DNA of 64,000 nt from Paraphaeosphaeria minitans. Its lineage: Eukaryota > Ascomycota > Dothideomycetes > Pleosporales > Didymosphaeriaceae. This document shows positions 11,101 to 22,127 of this stretch, one piece after another. The notes beneath the pieces are model-generated. The model made no database searches. It saw only the letters and a list, made by a program, of their open reading frames with translations, and was not told where the DNA came from. Position 1 is the first letter of the stretch, and each line of letters begins with the position of its first letter. Where the stretch lies: contig WJXW01000005.1 in the NCBI GenBank assembly GCA_015832175.1, forward strand, positions 1,116,001 to 1,180,000, in the 5' to 3' direction. The translations under genes were made by a program, and so were the position numbers.

Positions 11101-13163
11101 CAGTTTAGAAAGTAATAAAAATACTTAAGAAGGATAGAGCTAAAGTTAAAGTTACTTATATAATTAACACTAGAAACGGCCTATTATCGCACGAAACCTT
11201 TACACTCCCACTAGGCTCTAAAGTTATAGCCTAGAGAGAAAAAAAGGGATAGTAAGGACTATATAAGATTAAGAGTATTAAAGGAAGAGACATTATTCTA
11301 GAGCTTAAAAATAGACCTCTAAAACTGCGCTATATATAGGTTAAACTATACTATCGCGCAACTAAAGATAGTATATAGGAATTATAGGATGTAGATGCTC
11401 TTATAGCCGTACGAATTAAAGCTCTAAAGCTAAGACTAAAGGGAAGACCTAGGAAGGACTAAACTACTATAGTTATATAATTAGGTAAAGCTTAACAAAG
11501 ATTAGGAAGACTAAACACCTAGTTTATTACCTAAAAAGAAAAAGATAACTTTAAGCTTACACTAAAGCTTTATGCGGATAGTGTTATTACTATATCTAGC
11601 TAGCCCTTTAAAGAATTAAATATAGTAGAAATAAATATCCTTATTACTAATAGCACTTTTAAAATCTTGTTGTACAACCCTAATAAATAACCTAGCTATA
11701 TCTTTAACCTACGTCTTATACAAGAGATTAAAGGCAAGACAACCTAACTATATAAGAAATTAAGACTTGTCTTTACTACCTATTTAGACAAAGAAAAAAA
11801 GGAGATTCTTATATAATCCCCTACTATCTAGCGTATAAGCTAGAGGTTACTATTAGCTCTTTCTATAACACTAATTTAGTTGTATAATATGCATATTAAG
11901 CTTAGGGACATTACTTAGGCCTATATACAGTCTACTAATAAACTCCTTCGCATATTATACGCCTAACTACTAGTAGAAATACGCGATTTCTTTCTACTAA
12001 ACACAATTTTGCGAGTTGTATAACCTCTATATAGCGTAGTAGAATTAGGTCTCTACTAGTTTAAGACATACTACAACCACTATAAGGAGAAACTAAGGAT
12101 ATATATATTAATGTATAACCCATGCCTACTTATCATAGATAAGGGACCTAAGATATTTAGCATTACTAGACTCTAGACTAATAACACCCTTAGTATAGTT
12201 ATAGAAAGTTTTATATAATAAGAAGAGGAGCAGCTCTATACTGCGAAGTTTTATACAAAGGACAAAAGCGTCTTAATATAAAATAGGGCAATTAAATTTA
12301 ATAAAGGTAAAATCCAACTTATCTAGGGTATTATTACCCTAGAATAGAAGGGATAGGCTAAAAGCCTTCGCATAATTAATCCCTAGGATAAAGACGCTAC
12401 ACACTAATATATTATATAATAAGTAAGAGGTGTATATATCTCTTTAGTTTACTAACTAGAAGTAACATTTAACCTGTCTATTACTCCGTAAATAATAGTA
12501 CTAATAAAAGAAAATATTAAGGCACTAAATATACGTTTAAACTAGTAAATTTAGAATACACAAAGAGGACTAAAATTTATTCCACTTAACCTAGGTTGTA
12601 TAAAGCTGTTTATCTTTATAGATAGCTCTTTTACTAATAACAGAGACCTAAGCTTATAGCTTGGCTTTATTATTATACTAGTAGAGGAACATTGTATAAT
12701 AACTTAGGGCTTTAAGATCTATAGCAATATTATCAACTAGAACTTAGTAAAGTGTAAAAGAGTAATTAGAAGTGTTCTAGTAAGCGAATTGTATAGTCTA
12801 GTAGGTAGTTTTAATAATGTAATTGCATTAAGCACAACACTCTAACAAATTATATAAACACTTCAGATCCCCCTAATTCCTGTTATAGTCTATACTAACT
12901 CAAAATCCCTGTACGCATGCCTTGTACAACTAGGCACTATAAATAAAAAATGCCTTATAATTAACATTATATTAATTAGGGAGTCGTACAAAAAATAGGA
13001 AATTACGGAGATTAGGTAGATTAATAGTAAAGATAATCCTACTAATACTTATATAAAGAAAGCACCTAACTAGGTACTCTAAACACTAATCTTAATAAAT
13101 AAACTACATATTACTATTAAGGCTTTAGTAGACAGAATTAATAAGAACTACATAATAGAGTAA
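8190..13163 (+). pseudogene. CO1-a gag-pol, Ty1/copia type (RIP-degraded)
   Basis: The start at 8190 is ATA, matching the intact ATG of CO1-e at 58282. Gag ends with a knuckle near 9649-9690 (C-x2-C-type, partly Tyr). The protease D-T-G-A reads D-I-G-A at 10032-10043. A GAG-pre-integrase domain with L-H-R and H-P lies at about 10405-10530. The integrase core follows to about 11000. RT lies near 11830-12120, with the copia-type R-D-I-T-Q-A-Y-I-Q-S segment once stops are read as Gln and K-x-L-Y after it. RNase H lies near 12600-13130, ending around 13163. Many TAG/TAA codons replace Gln and Trp. Confidence 0.82.
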
Positions 13164-13472
13164 CTACTCTACTATATAATATTTCTTTTGTTATTTTACT
13201 TACTATTTTAAAAAAAAAAAATTTTTTTTCTGTCTAACTTGCTACAACTTCGCACAGACACATTTATTTTTAGGCTATATAAGCCCTACTACTAATTTAA
13301 TATTATAGTTTTATTATAAGATAGGGAACATATTATAGGAGATTATATAAAGATATTAAAGAACATATTTTCTGTATTAATAATTTAGATATCTTAAGAC
13401 CAGGCCTACTTACCTCTTTATGCGACAAAGATATTCACCCCCCCCTTATACACAACGCTTATAATAAGCACT
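13164..13472 (+). other. CO1-a spacer after RNase H, with a poly-A/poly-T junction
   Basis: Non-coding as far as I can see. At about 13210-13230 an unbroken A run is followed by a T run, a self-complementary A/T hairpin. A C-run of eight lies near 13437-13445. I recognise nothing else. Confidence 0.5.
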
Positions 13473-14087
13473 ATGCGACTTCTACACGTAAGCGCCGCAT
13501 AATCTAGACTTATAACCTAGAATTACACAATAATCTAAGAATACCTAATTACTAGCATTAGTAGTGCCGCACAAGTAAGTATAAGACTTATTTTAAACTT
13601 AGCTGCGCGACTAGATAAGCACTGCTTACTAATATCTCTTATGTTATACAACATAAGTAGCCTACCGCTAGAGGTTTATACTAACTAGGATTTATATAAA
13701 GATGTCCTAGGAGGGTATCTAGACTACCCTAGCCTCTTTGTCCTACACATGTTAGTATTATATAATAAAAACAAAGATGCTCTAGAGAATTTATTATACG
13801 TCTACTGCTAGGCTCTACATAAAGCCCCTTATACTAGGCGAACTAGTAGGGAGGTTAACCTAGATACGCGATCCAGTCTAGCCTATAATAACTAGCACAA
13901 AGACACTAGTAGTAAAGGCACTAGCGTCTAATAGACTAATAGAGTTATTAGCTATTGTATAATAGTAAGTATATGTGTGTGTATATATGTCTTGTTAAAA
14001 ATTAGTATCGTACGAAAAAGCTATATACATTTACTAGTAATAGAGCACTAGCCACTAGACACTAGGACACTAAAAAGAATAAGGTAA
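13473..14087 (+). pseudogene. CO1-a possible third ORF downstream of pol (about 204 aa, hydrophobic segment near C-terminus)
   Basis: ATG at 13473 to TAA at 14085-14087. This frame holds nine internal TAA/TAG codons in 205, while the other two forward frames hold more than twenty each, which suggests former coding. A hydrophobic segment (I-I-V-S-I-C-V-C-I-Y-V-L-L) lies near residues 163-175 and is followed by basic residues, so a membrane anchor is possible. The position between pol and the 3' LTR is where some copia elements carry an extra gene. CO1-c has lost it in its deletion, and CO1-e is cut before it, so it cannot be compared in this window. I recognise no family. Confidence 0.35.
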
Positions 14088-14488
14088 GAAGGGAGGAAAG
14101 TACACGTACGTTGAAGTGGGATAAAAGAGAGAGGGTTTAGGAGAGCTAAGAGACATCTTTTTATACCTACTTACTAAGACCTAGCGCTAAGTATTATATT
14201 ACTTAACACCCTACCTTCTGTTTGCGCATAAAACATATACCTAGAAAGAGCCTTATTATATAATATAGCTCTACTACTATACAAGAGAGTAGGGTAAAAA
14301 CTAAGCAGGTTAGCTATTACTACCTATTTGCACAAGAGTAGGTGTAAACAGGACCTCTACTATATAGTAACACTGTACCTACCCTACAACCTATTCTAAT
14401 AGGGGAAGGCTAACTATATAGATAGAGAAGAATAGGAAAGGGAAGCGTATAATAAACATAGGCTATTACACAAAAGAAAAGTTACTAG
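14088..14488 (+). other. CO1-a 3' untranslated region
   Basis: 401 bp with no frame I can support. From about 14150 it matches CO1-c 31318-31655, showing that both share this 3' end. No clear polypurine tract touches the 3' LTR; the nearest purine run is at about 14425-14450. Confidence 0.6.
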
Positions 14489-14727
14489 TGTTTATATAGT
14501 TTATTGTACAAGTAGCACTAGGTAAAGTGGGGGGCCTGCCTACCTATAGGGACCTATACAAGGACCCACTACTTAGGTTAGCGCTAAGAGGCAGAGACTT
14601 TATAAAGCCCTTAGTGCCCCTTTATATAATAGACAAGACGTAATTAATTAAACCTACTTCTTACCCTTTGCATAATAGTATACTATTAACCCTTAAATGC
14701 TTAATTACAGATTAAGCTAAACTAATA
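14489..14727 (+). repeat. CO1-a 3' LTR
   Basis: 239 bp, starts TGTTTATATAG and ends AACTAATA (from AACTAACA). It differs from the 5' LTR by transitions only and is followed by the target duplication ATAAT. Confidence 0.92.
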
Positions 14728-14732
14728 ATAAT

Positions 14733-17700
14733 ACTATTTAGTTACTAACACGTTACACTAGAGCAAAGTAAGTAATTAGATTTACCTAACTTATAACTAT
14801 ATAAAGATCTAGAAGACGACTTTAATGTATACTATAACACAGAAGACGTAGAAGAGATACTAAGATTTCCTACTTCTTACCTATAAAGTAGGCAGGAAGA
14901 AGACAACCCTATATTACCTAAGTATAAACTAAATGTTTAGAACTATATAGAACCCTACTAGGCACTAAAAGGGATGTAACCCTATAAAAATAAGGAATTA
15001 GACTACGTACTAAAGTACTATCTAGACTACTAAAATCCTACACACTAATTCTATATGTGGATGTATTGCAAAGAACTAATATGCGTATAATATAAGGCGA
15101 AGAAAGAGGAGAATAAAAAAAAACCTAGAAAGAAACTACGCTATAAATAAATATAGATAGACTGCCCTATTACAGCTTGCGATAAACACCTCTAAGATAA
15201 ATAATAAGTAAAATACTTTTCTCACCTTACGCTAAAGGGTAATAAATGCTGTAATATACTTATTAATAGAGACTGTATATAACTGTACTAGTACAAATAT
15301 CTAAACTAAGACTATAAATACTACTATATAGCTAAACATTTAGACAGCTTTGTAAACTACCCTATGTAAAAAATAATAAAAGAACTACTAATTTTACTAG
15401 TATATAGGAACAGTGAAGACTGCAGGAGGAAAAAATAGTAGAATATTCTTATAGGAGGAAGAAGATAATCTACATAAACTATATACTTAAGAATAATAAT
15501 AGAAGTAGATACTTAGAAACGCATACTAGACACTAGAACTTAACTATAACCTATATAAATAGATGTCTTTTTTAGGCCTAAACTTAGATAAGAAAACGTC
15601 TTTATTAAATTAAATGCTATAGTAAACATAGTATTAGTTAAGCTACTAGTACAGCTTAAAGAAATATAGGCTTAAGCTCTTATAGACTTAGGAGTAGGAA
15701 GGAACTTTATATTTTATTAGATAGTAAGATAAGCAGGACTTATAATATTAGAGAAAGAAGTACCCTATATTATCTATATTACAAATAGATTCCTAATACC
15801 TAAGACACCTTAGATATACTAGGAAGTCACTAGTACAATAATAGTCTAAGGATATAGAGAGGAACTTACCTTAAATATCTTACTAGGATCTAAGTATAAG
15901 TTAGTCTTAGGATTACTTTAGTTAACGATACATAACCTGCAGATTAACTAGGGTATAAAGAAAATATTATTTAAACACTGTAATTATGTATTATAAGTAA
16001 AGCCTACGTATTAACTAAAAATAATAGTAGATAAGGGAGTTATTAATAATATAATACTGTAATAGATAGTTAAAAAATAGAAGTACACCTTAGTAGATGC
16101 TAGTAGGAACTACTAGATTAAGAAGCGCGAGAAGGAGAACAATAGCACACCCCTTACCTTACTAAGAGAGTATAGGAAATAGACACATATATTTATAGAA
16201 AAGAAAGGAAAAGCAAACCTACCTAAACATTAACCCTAGGATCTTATAATAGACCTAGAAGAAAGGAAGACACTACCCTTTAGACTACTATATAGTAAGA
16301 TAGGAGAAGAACTCCTTAAAAAACGTAATTTTATTAAGATAAATCTTAAAAAAGGATATATATAACTATTAAAGTTACTAGCAGTAAGCTTTTTTATGTT
16401 TATTAAGAAAAAGGATAAATTAGACAGACTATACGTTAACTACTAATAACTTAATAATATAATAATAAAGAACTAATATCTACTACTAAATATTATAAAG
16501 TTACAAGATTAACTATCTTAAGCTAAGATATTTACAATAATAGATCTAAAAGATAGTTACCACCTTATACGAATTAAGAAAGGTGAAGAATAGAAAACAG
16601 TGTTTTAATTACGATATAGACTATTTAAATATAAGGTTAAGCCTTTTAGACTTACAAACGCACTAGCAGCTTTTATAGCACTTATTAATAACGTACTCTG
16701 CGAATATCTAGATATATTTATTATCACGTATATAGACGATATCCTCATTTTTTCTAAAAACAAATTAGACTATACTAAGCATGTATAGATAGTACTAAAA
16801 GCACTAGACAAAGCATGTCTTTGTATTAAACATAAGAAATGTAAGTTTAACGTTAAATAACTTAAATTCCTAGGACACATTATTACTATAGAAGGAATTA
16901 AGATAGCACTAAGTAAAATTAAATACATTAAGAACTAGCTAATACTAAAGACAGCTAAGAACATCTAAGAATTCTTAGAATTCTGTGGATTTAACTAACA
17001 ATTTATTTGAAATTATGTAAAAATTATAATACCTTTAATAAATCTTATAAAAAAGGATGTACCCTTTAAATAGACAGATAAGTGTAGAATGTTATTCTAA
17101 CTCCTTAAGACAGTATATATTATAGAACCTATCCTTATTTATTTTAGAAGTAATAAATCACTACGCTTTAAAATAAACGCTAGCGATCTTACGCTAGGCG
17201 CCTACGCTAAATAAAAACGTAATAGTAAATAGTACCTAATTACCTATTACTTGTGTAAATTTAATAACGCTAAAACACGATATAATGTATATAATAAAGA
17301 ACTCTACGCTATTATTAAAGCCTTAAACCACTAGAGGATTTACGCGCTTAGTTACTTAACGCTAGAAATCTATATAAATTATAAGAACCTTCTAAGGTTC
17401 ACAATAATAAAAGAACTTACGCTATAATAACAAAGATAGTTGTAAACTACTAAGTAGTATAAGTTTAAAATTATCTATGTAGCTAGAAAAGAAAATAGTA
17501 GAGTGGACGCTCTTAGCTAATAAAGTAATCTAGTAAGAGAAAAGGTAAAAACCTTCTCTGTAATTCTTTATAAAGCCAAAGATAGATCTCTAGAACTAAC
17601 AGTAGAACTAAATTAACTTTTAGTAATTAACTAAGAAGTTCTAGAACATCTACAGACTAAGATTATCTAACAATACTATAATAACCCTATATACGGACAC

Positions 17701-18990
17701 CTAGGTATTACAAAGATAATAGAACTTATCTAAAGGAATTATACCTTTAAAGGAATTAAGGAAGCTATAACAACTTATATCTATAAATGTGCAGAATGCT
17801 AGAGAAACAAATATAGCACACATCCTAAATATAGAGAAATATAAGTAATTAGAATACTAACAGCACTATAGGAAAACATTACTATAGATTTTGTTACAGG
17901 AATTCTAAACTCTAAGAATCTAATAACAGGAATTAAATATAACAGTATACTAGTAATAGTCTACTAACTAACTAAGTATATTCAGCTTATTCTATGCCTT
18001 AAAAGAATAATAGCAAAAGAACTTACTTTTCTTATCTTAGACTAACTAATTAGATATTACAGAATCCTAAAAATAATTATTAGCAATAGAGATAAGCTCT
18101 TTACGTTAAATTACTAGACAACGCTCATAGCCCTACTTGGAATAAAAAGAAAGCTGTTAACGGCTTACTATCTATAAACGGATAGACAGACAGAACGTAC
18201 AAACCAAACTATGGAAACGTACCTACGCATCTACTATAACAGTTAGAAGAATAACTAGGTTTTACTACTACCTATAGCATAGTTAGCCTATAATAATAAA
18301 GTATTAGCAGTATTAGGACATACACTATTCTATACAAACTATAGAAGACACCTATATTTCTTTAACTATTAATTTCTTACAATAATCAAAGCAAAAGAAG
18401 CTATAGATATAGTAGAAAATATAAAGAAAATATACTAATAACTCTAAGAGAACCTTAAAAAAGCTTAATAGTAATTAATTTCTTACTAAAATTAAAAACG
18501 TAAAACGGCACCTTAGCTAAAGAAAGGGGATAAAGCATATCTACTTATAAAGAACCTTTAAACTTAGAAGAAAAAACACAAGAAACTAGATTATATTAAG
18601 GTTAGATTATTTTATATTTCTAAGCAAATATTACTAGTAAACTACAAGTTAGAACTACCGCCAGATGCAAAAATACACCTAGTATTCTACGTATTACTAC
18701 TAGAACTAGCAGACCCAGAAACACTAATTAAAACTACTTTCTTTTACTAAGCATAGGAAGAAACTAAATTTAAAGTAGAACAAATCCTATAAGTATATAA
18801 TGTATACACAGACACTAAAGAATACCTTATTAAGTAGAAAGGGTATTTGTTTAGTAAAAATATATAGGAACCTAAGGAAAACCTATCTAACTGTTAATAA
18901 TAGATAAACGACTTCTATAATTAAACGCCAGAAATTATAAAGAGATAACTAGGACGCACCTAGGAATTACTACTAGTATAAGGGCTAGCC
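14733..18990 (+). pseudogene. CH-a pol: protease, RT, RNase H, integrase, chromodomain (RIP-degraded)
   Basis: Order along the DNA: end of gag; protease near 15676-15712, where the active-site D-S-G reads D-L-G (TCA to TTA); reverse transcriptase with an intact YIDD at 16729-16740; RNase H with the ASD motif near 17170-17215; integrase with HHCC residues near 17660-17815, a catalytic core after 17880 and an unbroken D-R-Q-T-E-R-T stretch near 18181; and a chromodomain at about 18778-18925. The chromodomain reads Y-L-I-K-stop-K-G-Y, the stop replacing Trp. From about 18700 this copy stops matching CH-e, so its chromodomain is a different version. Chromodomains guide integration to methylated-histone chromatin. 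Many TAG/TAA codons make it nonfunctional. Confidence 0.85.
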
Positions 18991-19153
18991 TATAAATAGA
19001 CTAGTTAATTACTTTAGCGCCTAACAGCGCGTTAAGATTTATTAACACAGTAGTTTACGCTAACTCCTCCTACGCCTTAAGCGCTTCTAACTTATGTATA
19101 GTACTTATACTATAATTAAATAATTCTTATTCTTTCTAATATAATTTCTTTTA

Positions 19154-19510
19154 CTAATTATATAAGCGCACTATCTTCTCTCGCGCCTAATAGGCGTAAA
19201 GGAGAGCTGCCTTAGCTAGCTCTTTCTTAATATAGAGCTTTGCCTCCTCTTTAGCCTCTAACTCTTCTAACCTCTCTATTTTAGCATCTATTTTTAAATA
19301 ATCTAGTAAAGGAATCTCTTTAGGCTTACACTTCTAGTTTCCCTATTTAACGTAGTTAGTACACTAAAAGTGTAAAGAAAAAAGATAATAAGTATATTTC
19401 TTCTTAGCATAGTATAAATAGGTAACTATTATAAAAATGTAGTCTTTCTTAAAATAATTAGCTTAACTATAGTAATATTAAACAGAACAAGATAATAACT
19501 TTATAGGTAG
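19154..19510 (-). pseudogene. CH-a antisense ORF: Cys-rich plus charged coiled-coil-like protein
   Basis: On the strand opposite pol, between the chromodomain and the 3' LTR. The reading shows a C-x2-C(Tyr)-x7-C motif (C-T-N-Y-V-K-Q-G-N-Q-K-C with RIP stops read as Gln), followed by a Lys/Glu-rich stretch with regular leucines and isoleucines. It matches in layout, not closely in sequence, the antisense ORFs of CH-b, CH-c and CH-e. No clear ATG remains; I set the upstream end where similarity to the M-P starts of the other copies would fall. The function is unknown; the Cys spacing suggests zinc binding. Confidence 0.5.
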
Positions 19511-19534
19511 TTAACTTATAAGGATATTAAGCTT

Positions 19535-19549
19535 AGAGGGGGAGGATAA
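19535..19549 (+). promoter_or_regulatory. CH-a polypurine tract
   Basis: A purine run ending GGATAA directly before the 3' LTR. The other CH copies have a matching tract at the same place. It would prime plus-strand DNA synthesis. Confidence 0.7.
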
Positions 19550-20005
19550 TATTAAGATCTAGCTATATATAAGTAGTAGGGCGCAAGCTTATTAGACTAC
19601 TAGTCTACTAGAGTTAGCTAACTAAGTAGTTAGATAATAGGTTATAGGTCCTAAAGGTCCTAAGGACCGCACAGGCCTTGCCTATATAGGAACTCTAGGA
19701 CGCGTAGAACTCGCCTACACGGGACTCTAGGACGTATAGGACTCTAGGACGTATAGGACTCTAGGACATATAGGATTCTAGGATGTGTGGGACTACTTAG
19801 TATATAAGAACGTGAAAATAAGCTTCTTATACTTGTATTTAATCTATTTATTAATCTATTATTTAGATTCTAGTAGACTAAATTATTAACTTATTACACT
19901 TTATAAGATACTATTATATTAATAAGACTTTCCACCTTCTGTAAGTACTCCTGCCTAAGAACTAACCTTAACCCTTTAGGACTAGCTACCCTGTTGGATT
20001 TAACA
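19550..20005 (+). repeat. CH-a 3' LTR (U3 type D)
   Basis: Starts TATTAAGATC (from TGTTAAGATC) and ends GGATTTAACA, the family terminal sequences. It is 456 bp long. From the TATA-like TAGTATATAAG at about 19799 onward it matches all other CH LTRs. Upstream of that the U3 is unlike types A, B and C and contains a 17-bp minisatellite. Confidence 0.85.
19722..19789 (+). repeat. 17-bp minisatellite in U3 of the CH-a LTR
   Basis: Four adjacent 17-bp units with the pattern GGACTCTAGGACGTATA, the last two carrying transitions; a looser unit lies just before. The array ends about 10 bp before the TATA-like box, a position where it could act as a promoter repeat. Confidence 0.85.
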
Positions 20006-20207
20006 AATATAAGTATAGAGAGTCTATTTTTACATTTTTATATACTAACAGAATCCTATTTTATAGAGAGCGCTCTATAGAGAGTACCTTATTACTTTAT
20101 AAGAAGTATTTATATAATTTCTTTATATAGGGCGTAGTTAGTGTATAACTTATAAGTAATAGGTAACCTTTAAAGATTTCTAGAGTTACCTTTCTATTTA
20201 CTTTAGG
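20006..20207 (-). repeat. CH-g: fragment of a CH-type LTR (U3 like type C), minus strand
   Basis: Begins AATATAAGTATAGAGAG, which matches the R region of minus-strand CH LTRs such as 455-480. It then carries the TATAGAGAGCGCTCTATAGAGAG palindrome typical of type C U3 (49281-49365) and a diverged GGCGTAGTTAG segment. The U5 half is missing at the junction with CH-a, which fits CH-a having inserted into this LTR with the other half left of the window. It is interrupted by the solo LTR at 20208, and its far end beyond 20524 is uncertain. Confidence 0.65.
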
Positions 20208-20519
20208 TGTCTGTACAGTTTATCGTACAAATAGCACTAAGTGAAATAGAGGCCTGCCTACCTGTAGGGACCCGCACAAGGACCCACTACTTAGGTTAGC
20301 GCTAAGAGGCAGAGACTTTATAAGGCCCTGCCTACCTATAAGGACCCACACAAGGACCCCCTACTTAGGTTAGCGCTAAGAGGCAGAGACTTCATAAGGT
20401 CCTCAGTGCCCCTTTATACGATAGACTAGACGTAATTAATTAAACCTACTTCTCACCCTTTGCACGATAGTATACTATTAACCCTCAAATGCTTAATTGC
20501 AGATTGAGCCAAACCAACA
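20208..20519 (+). repeat. CO1-b: solo CO1 LTR with internal 74-bp tandem duplication
   Basis: 312 bp, from TGTCTGTACAG to AAACCAACA, flanked by TTAGG at 20203-20207 and 20520-20524. No internal element sequence follows, so it is a solo LTR left by LTR-LTR recombination. Units 20253-20326 and 20327-20400 are a 74-bp tandem duplication, explaining the length excess over the 239-bp form. It keeps more C and G than other CO1 LTRs. Confidence 0.92.
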
Positions 20520-21465
20520 TTAGGTATATTCTAGAAATTTCTATAATAACGTTATAATAACTTTATAAATAAGCCTATATCTACTAATATAAATAACGCT
20601 ACAGGTAACGTTATAGATAACGTTATAGATGGAATCGACTTAATACTTAATAAGCTAAATTGCCGAAGATAATACTTTTATAAATTTATAAAGAGTAGAA
20701 GTTAAGCTTCTACTACTAAACTTATATATCTAGGGTTAGAAGATTAGATCTAAAGGACCTAATAGGCCTAAGGTTAAAGTGTGTAGAATTAGAATATCTA
20801 CTAAGGTATAGCCTATAATATACCTCCCTAGTACCTAGTAGACGGCGTCTAATTTAGTAGCAATTATTTAACCTAGTTTACTATTATTATTGGTATCTTA
20901 TTATTATTAGGTAAAAGGAGGACTACTAGATACTTAGGTAAAAGGTGTTACTTTTACCTAATTATAAGTAAGCGTGTTGTCTAGGCCTTAACTTACTACC
21001 TTATAATAGGTCTATTATTATTTGTAGTAGGTAGAGGTGGGCGTAGTTACCCTTTTTAGGACAGAGTATTACGCTAGTGCTATTTAATAGCTTATTAATA
21101 AAACCTCTATTACTATTATTATAGCATGTCTTTTATCTACCTATACTTCTCTTACTTAAATTTCTCTAAATAGTCCTCTATTTAGCTAGTTACTTCTATT
21201 CCTTTTACTATCTTTTACTACTTTATATCTTACTTAGCTCTTTTGCTACCTTTATTACTTTTACTCTAATAGCCCCTTCTAACTATAATAACACGCTACG
21301 TAATTCTTAGCGTGCTTACACTAATAATAGTAAAAAGAATACTTTTCACACTTTAACGCCTAGCACGCCTAGCTGTAATAGTAAATATAAAAAGTAGAAA
21401 CTAGTTAATAAGGCCTACGTTATTACTAATAAACTGCTAGTAACGATTAAGATAGAGGCTATCTA
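20520..21465. other. Unassigned A+T-rich stretch between CH-g and GY2-a
   Basis: I recognise no LTR or pol motif. Repeats of AACGTTATA occur at about 20550-20630 and an 11-bp perfect inverted repeat lies at 20934-20961. On the minus strand from about 21390 to 21040 one frame is Lys/Glu/Gln-rich, with a run of Gln-type stops near 21110-21125, which may be old coding sequence. It may be a diverged remnant of CH-g or of GY2 gag. Low confidence in any assignment. Confidence 0.3.
20934..20961. repeat. Perfect 11-bp inverted repeat, 6-nt loop
   Basis: TTAGGTAAAAG (20934-20944), loop GTGTTA, then CTTTTACCTAA (20951-20961). A third copy of TTAGGTAAAAG lies at 20907-20917 in direct orientation. Meaning unknown. 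Confidence 0.85.
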
Positions 21466-21657
21466 TGTTATAGGCTAGCCTTATAGAGTGAATAGAACTG
21501 TAAGTGCCAAATGTAAAGAATAAATTCTAGATATTAAGTCTCTATAGGGGGTGTGCCGCTTATAAGAAAAGTTTTTCTTAGTAGGTCTACTTTTTTTAGG
21601 GTAGTTCCTTTCCTTAAGGTCTTTCTAAAGGCTAGGACATAACCTTAGCCTATTATA
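21466..21657 (-). repeat. GY2-a 3' LTR
   Basis: 192 bp, TGTTATAGGCTAGCC to CTATTATA (from CATTACA). It aligns along its length with 28471-28662 and with the reverse complement of 60174-60365. Confidence 0.9.
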
Positions 21658-22127
21658 TATCCTAGACCTTACTCGGTTTAAAACATCTTATTATTAAAAG
21701 GTAAGCCTTAGAGATCTTAGAAATATAGTGCTATAGTAAAGTAGTAGTGTTATAGGCGTTATTTTTCTATTAAGAACTTATTATTATTTTAGTAAAGATT
21801 CCCTTATAGTGTAAAAGCGGCCCTAAGGCGGTCTTATAGTAAAGGTCCTTATTAGGCAGTTTGTTTATTTACCTTATTATTATAAGGCAATAGGACGGCG
21901 CTCTTACTCTTTCTAATATAATTATTATATATCTATTACCTTAGTAGTGCGTTGCTAGTATAGTCTCCTTATATCTATATTACTTTACTTTTCTTCTTCC
22001 TTTTTCTACTCTCTCTTTTCTATACTAACCTTAACCCGCGCCTATTTTAACTTCTTTAACTATTTATAACTATTTTTATCTTTACCTTCTTCTAGCCCTA
22101 ATCTAGTTCCTCTCCTATTTCTACGCT
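21658..22127 (+). promoter_or_regulatory. Upstream region of the GY2-a antisense ORF
   Basis: 470 bp between the 3' LTR and the antisense start codon with no frame I can support. From about 21975 to 22120 it is pyrimidine-rich on the plus strand (CTTTTCTTCTTCC, CTCTCTTTTC), as is common upstream of fungal transcription starts. A TATA-like TATATATC lies at about 21934. This is suggestive only. Confidence 0.3.

Larger units (their letters stand above)
7499..14727 (+). mobile_element. CO1-a: full-length Ty1/copia retrotransposon nested in CH-a
   Basis: 7229 bp with two 239-bp LTRs and the target duplication ATAAT at 7494-7498 and 14728-14732. Removing it restores the CH gag reading found intact at about 40250 and 50590. 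Domain order protease, integrase, RT, RNase H places it in Ty1/copia. It is the only CO1 copy here with pol; it also has an extended leader and a possible extra ORF after RNase H. Confidence 0.93.
1..20005 (+). mobile_element. CH-a: chromovirus (Ty3/gypsy) LTR retrotransposon, 5' end outside window, split by two nested elements
   Basis: Element residues lie at 1-295, 7004-7498 and 14733-20005. Rejoining these across the two insertions gives the same gag-pol order as CH-e (49158-55792). Base 1 matches CH-e near 49808, so the 5' LTR and about 215 bp of gag lie left of the window. The 3' LTR ends at 20005. CH-b interrupts gag at 295/7004 and CO1-a interrupts it at 7498/14733; both have 5-bp target duplications. 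The base after the 3' LTR continues into an opposite-strand CH-type LTR sequence, so CH-a probably landed inside an older LTR. The U3 and chromodomain differ from the other CH copies. Confidence 0.9.

Noticed and set aside
20934..20961. Terminal inverted repeats of a DNA transposon
   Set aside because: The inverted arms are only 6 bp apart and there is no target duplication or transposase; a hairpin is all that can be said.
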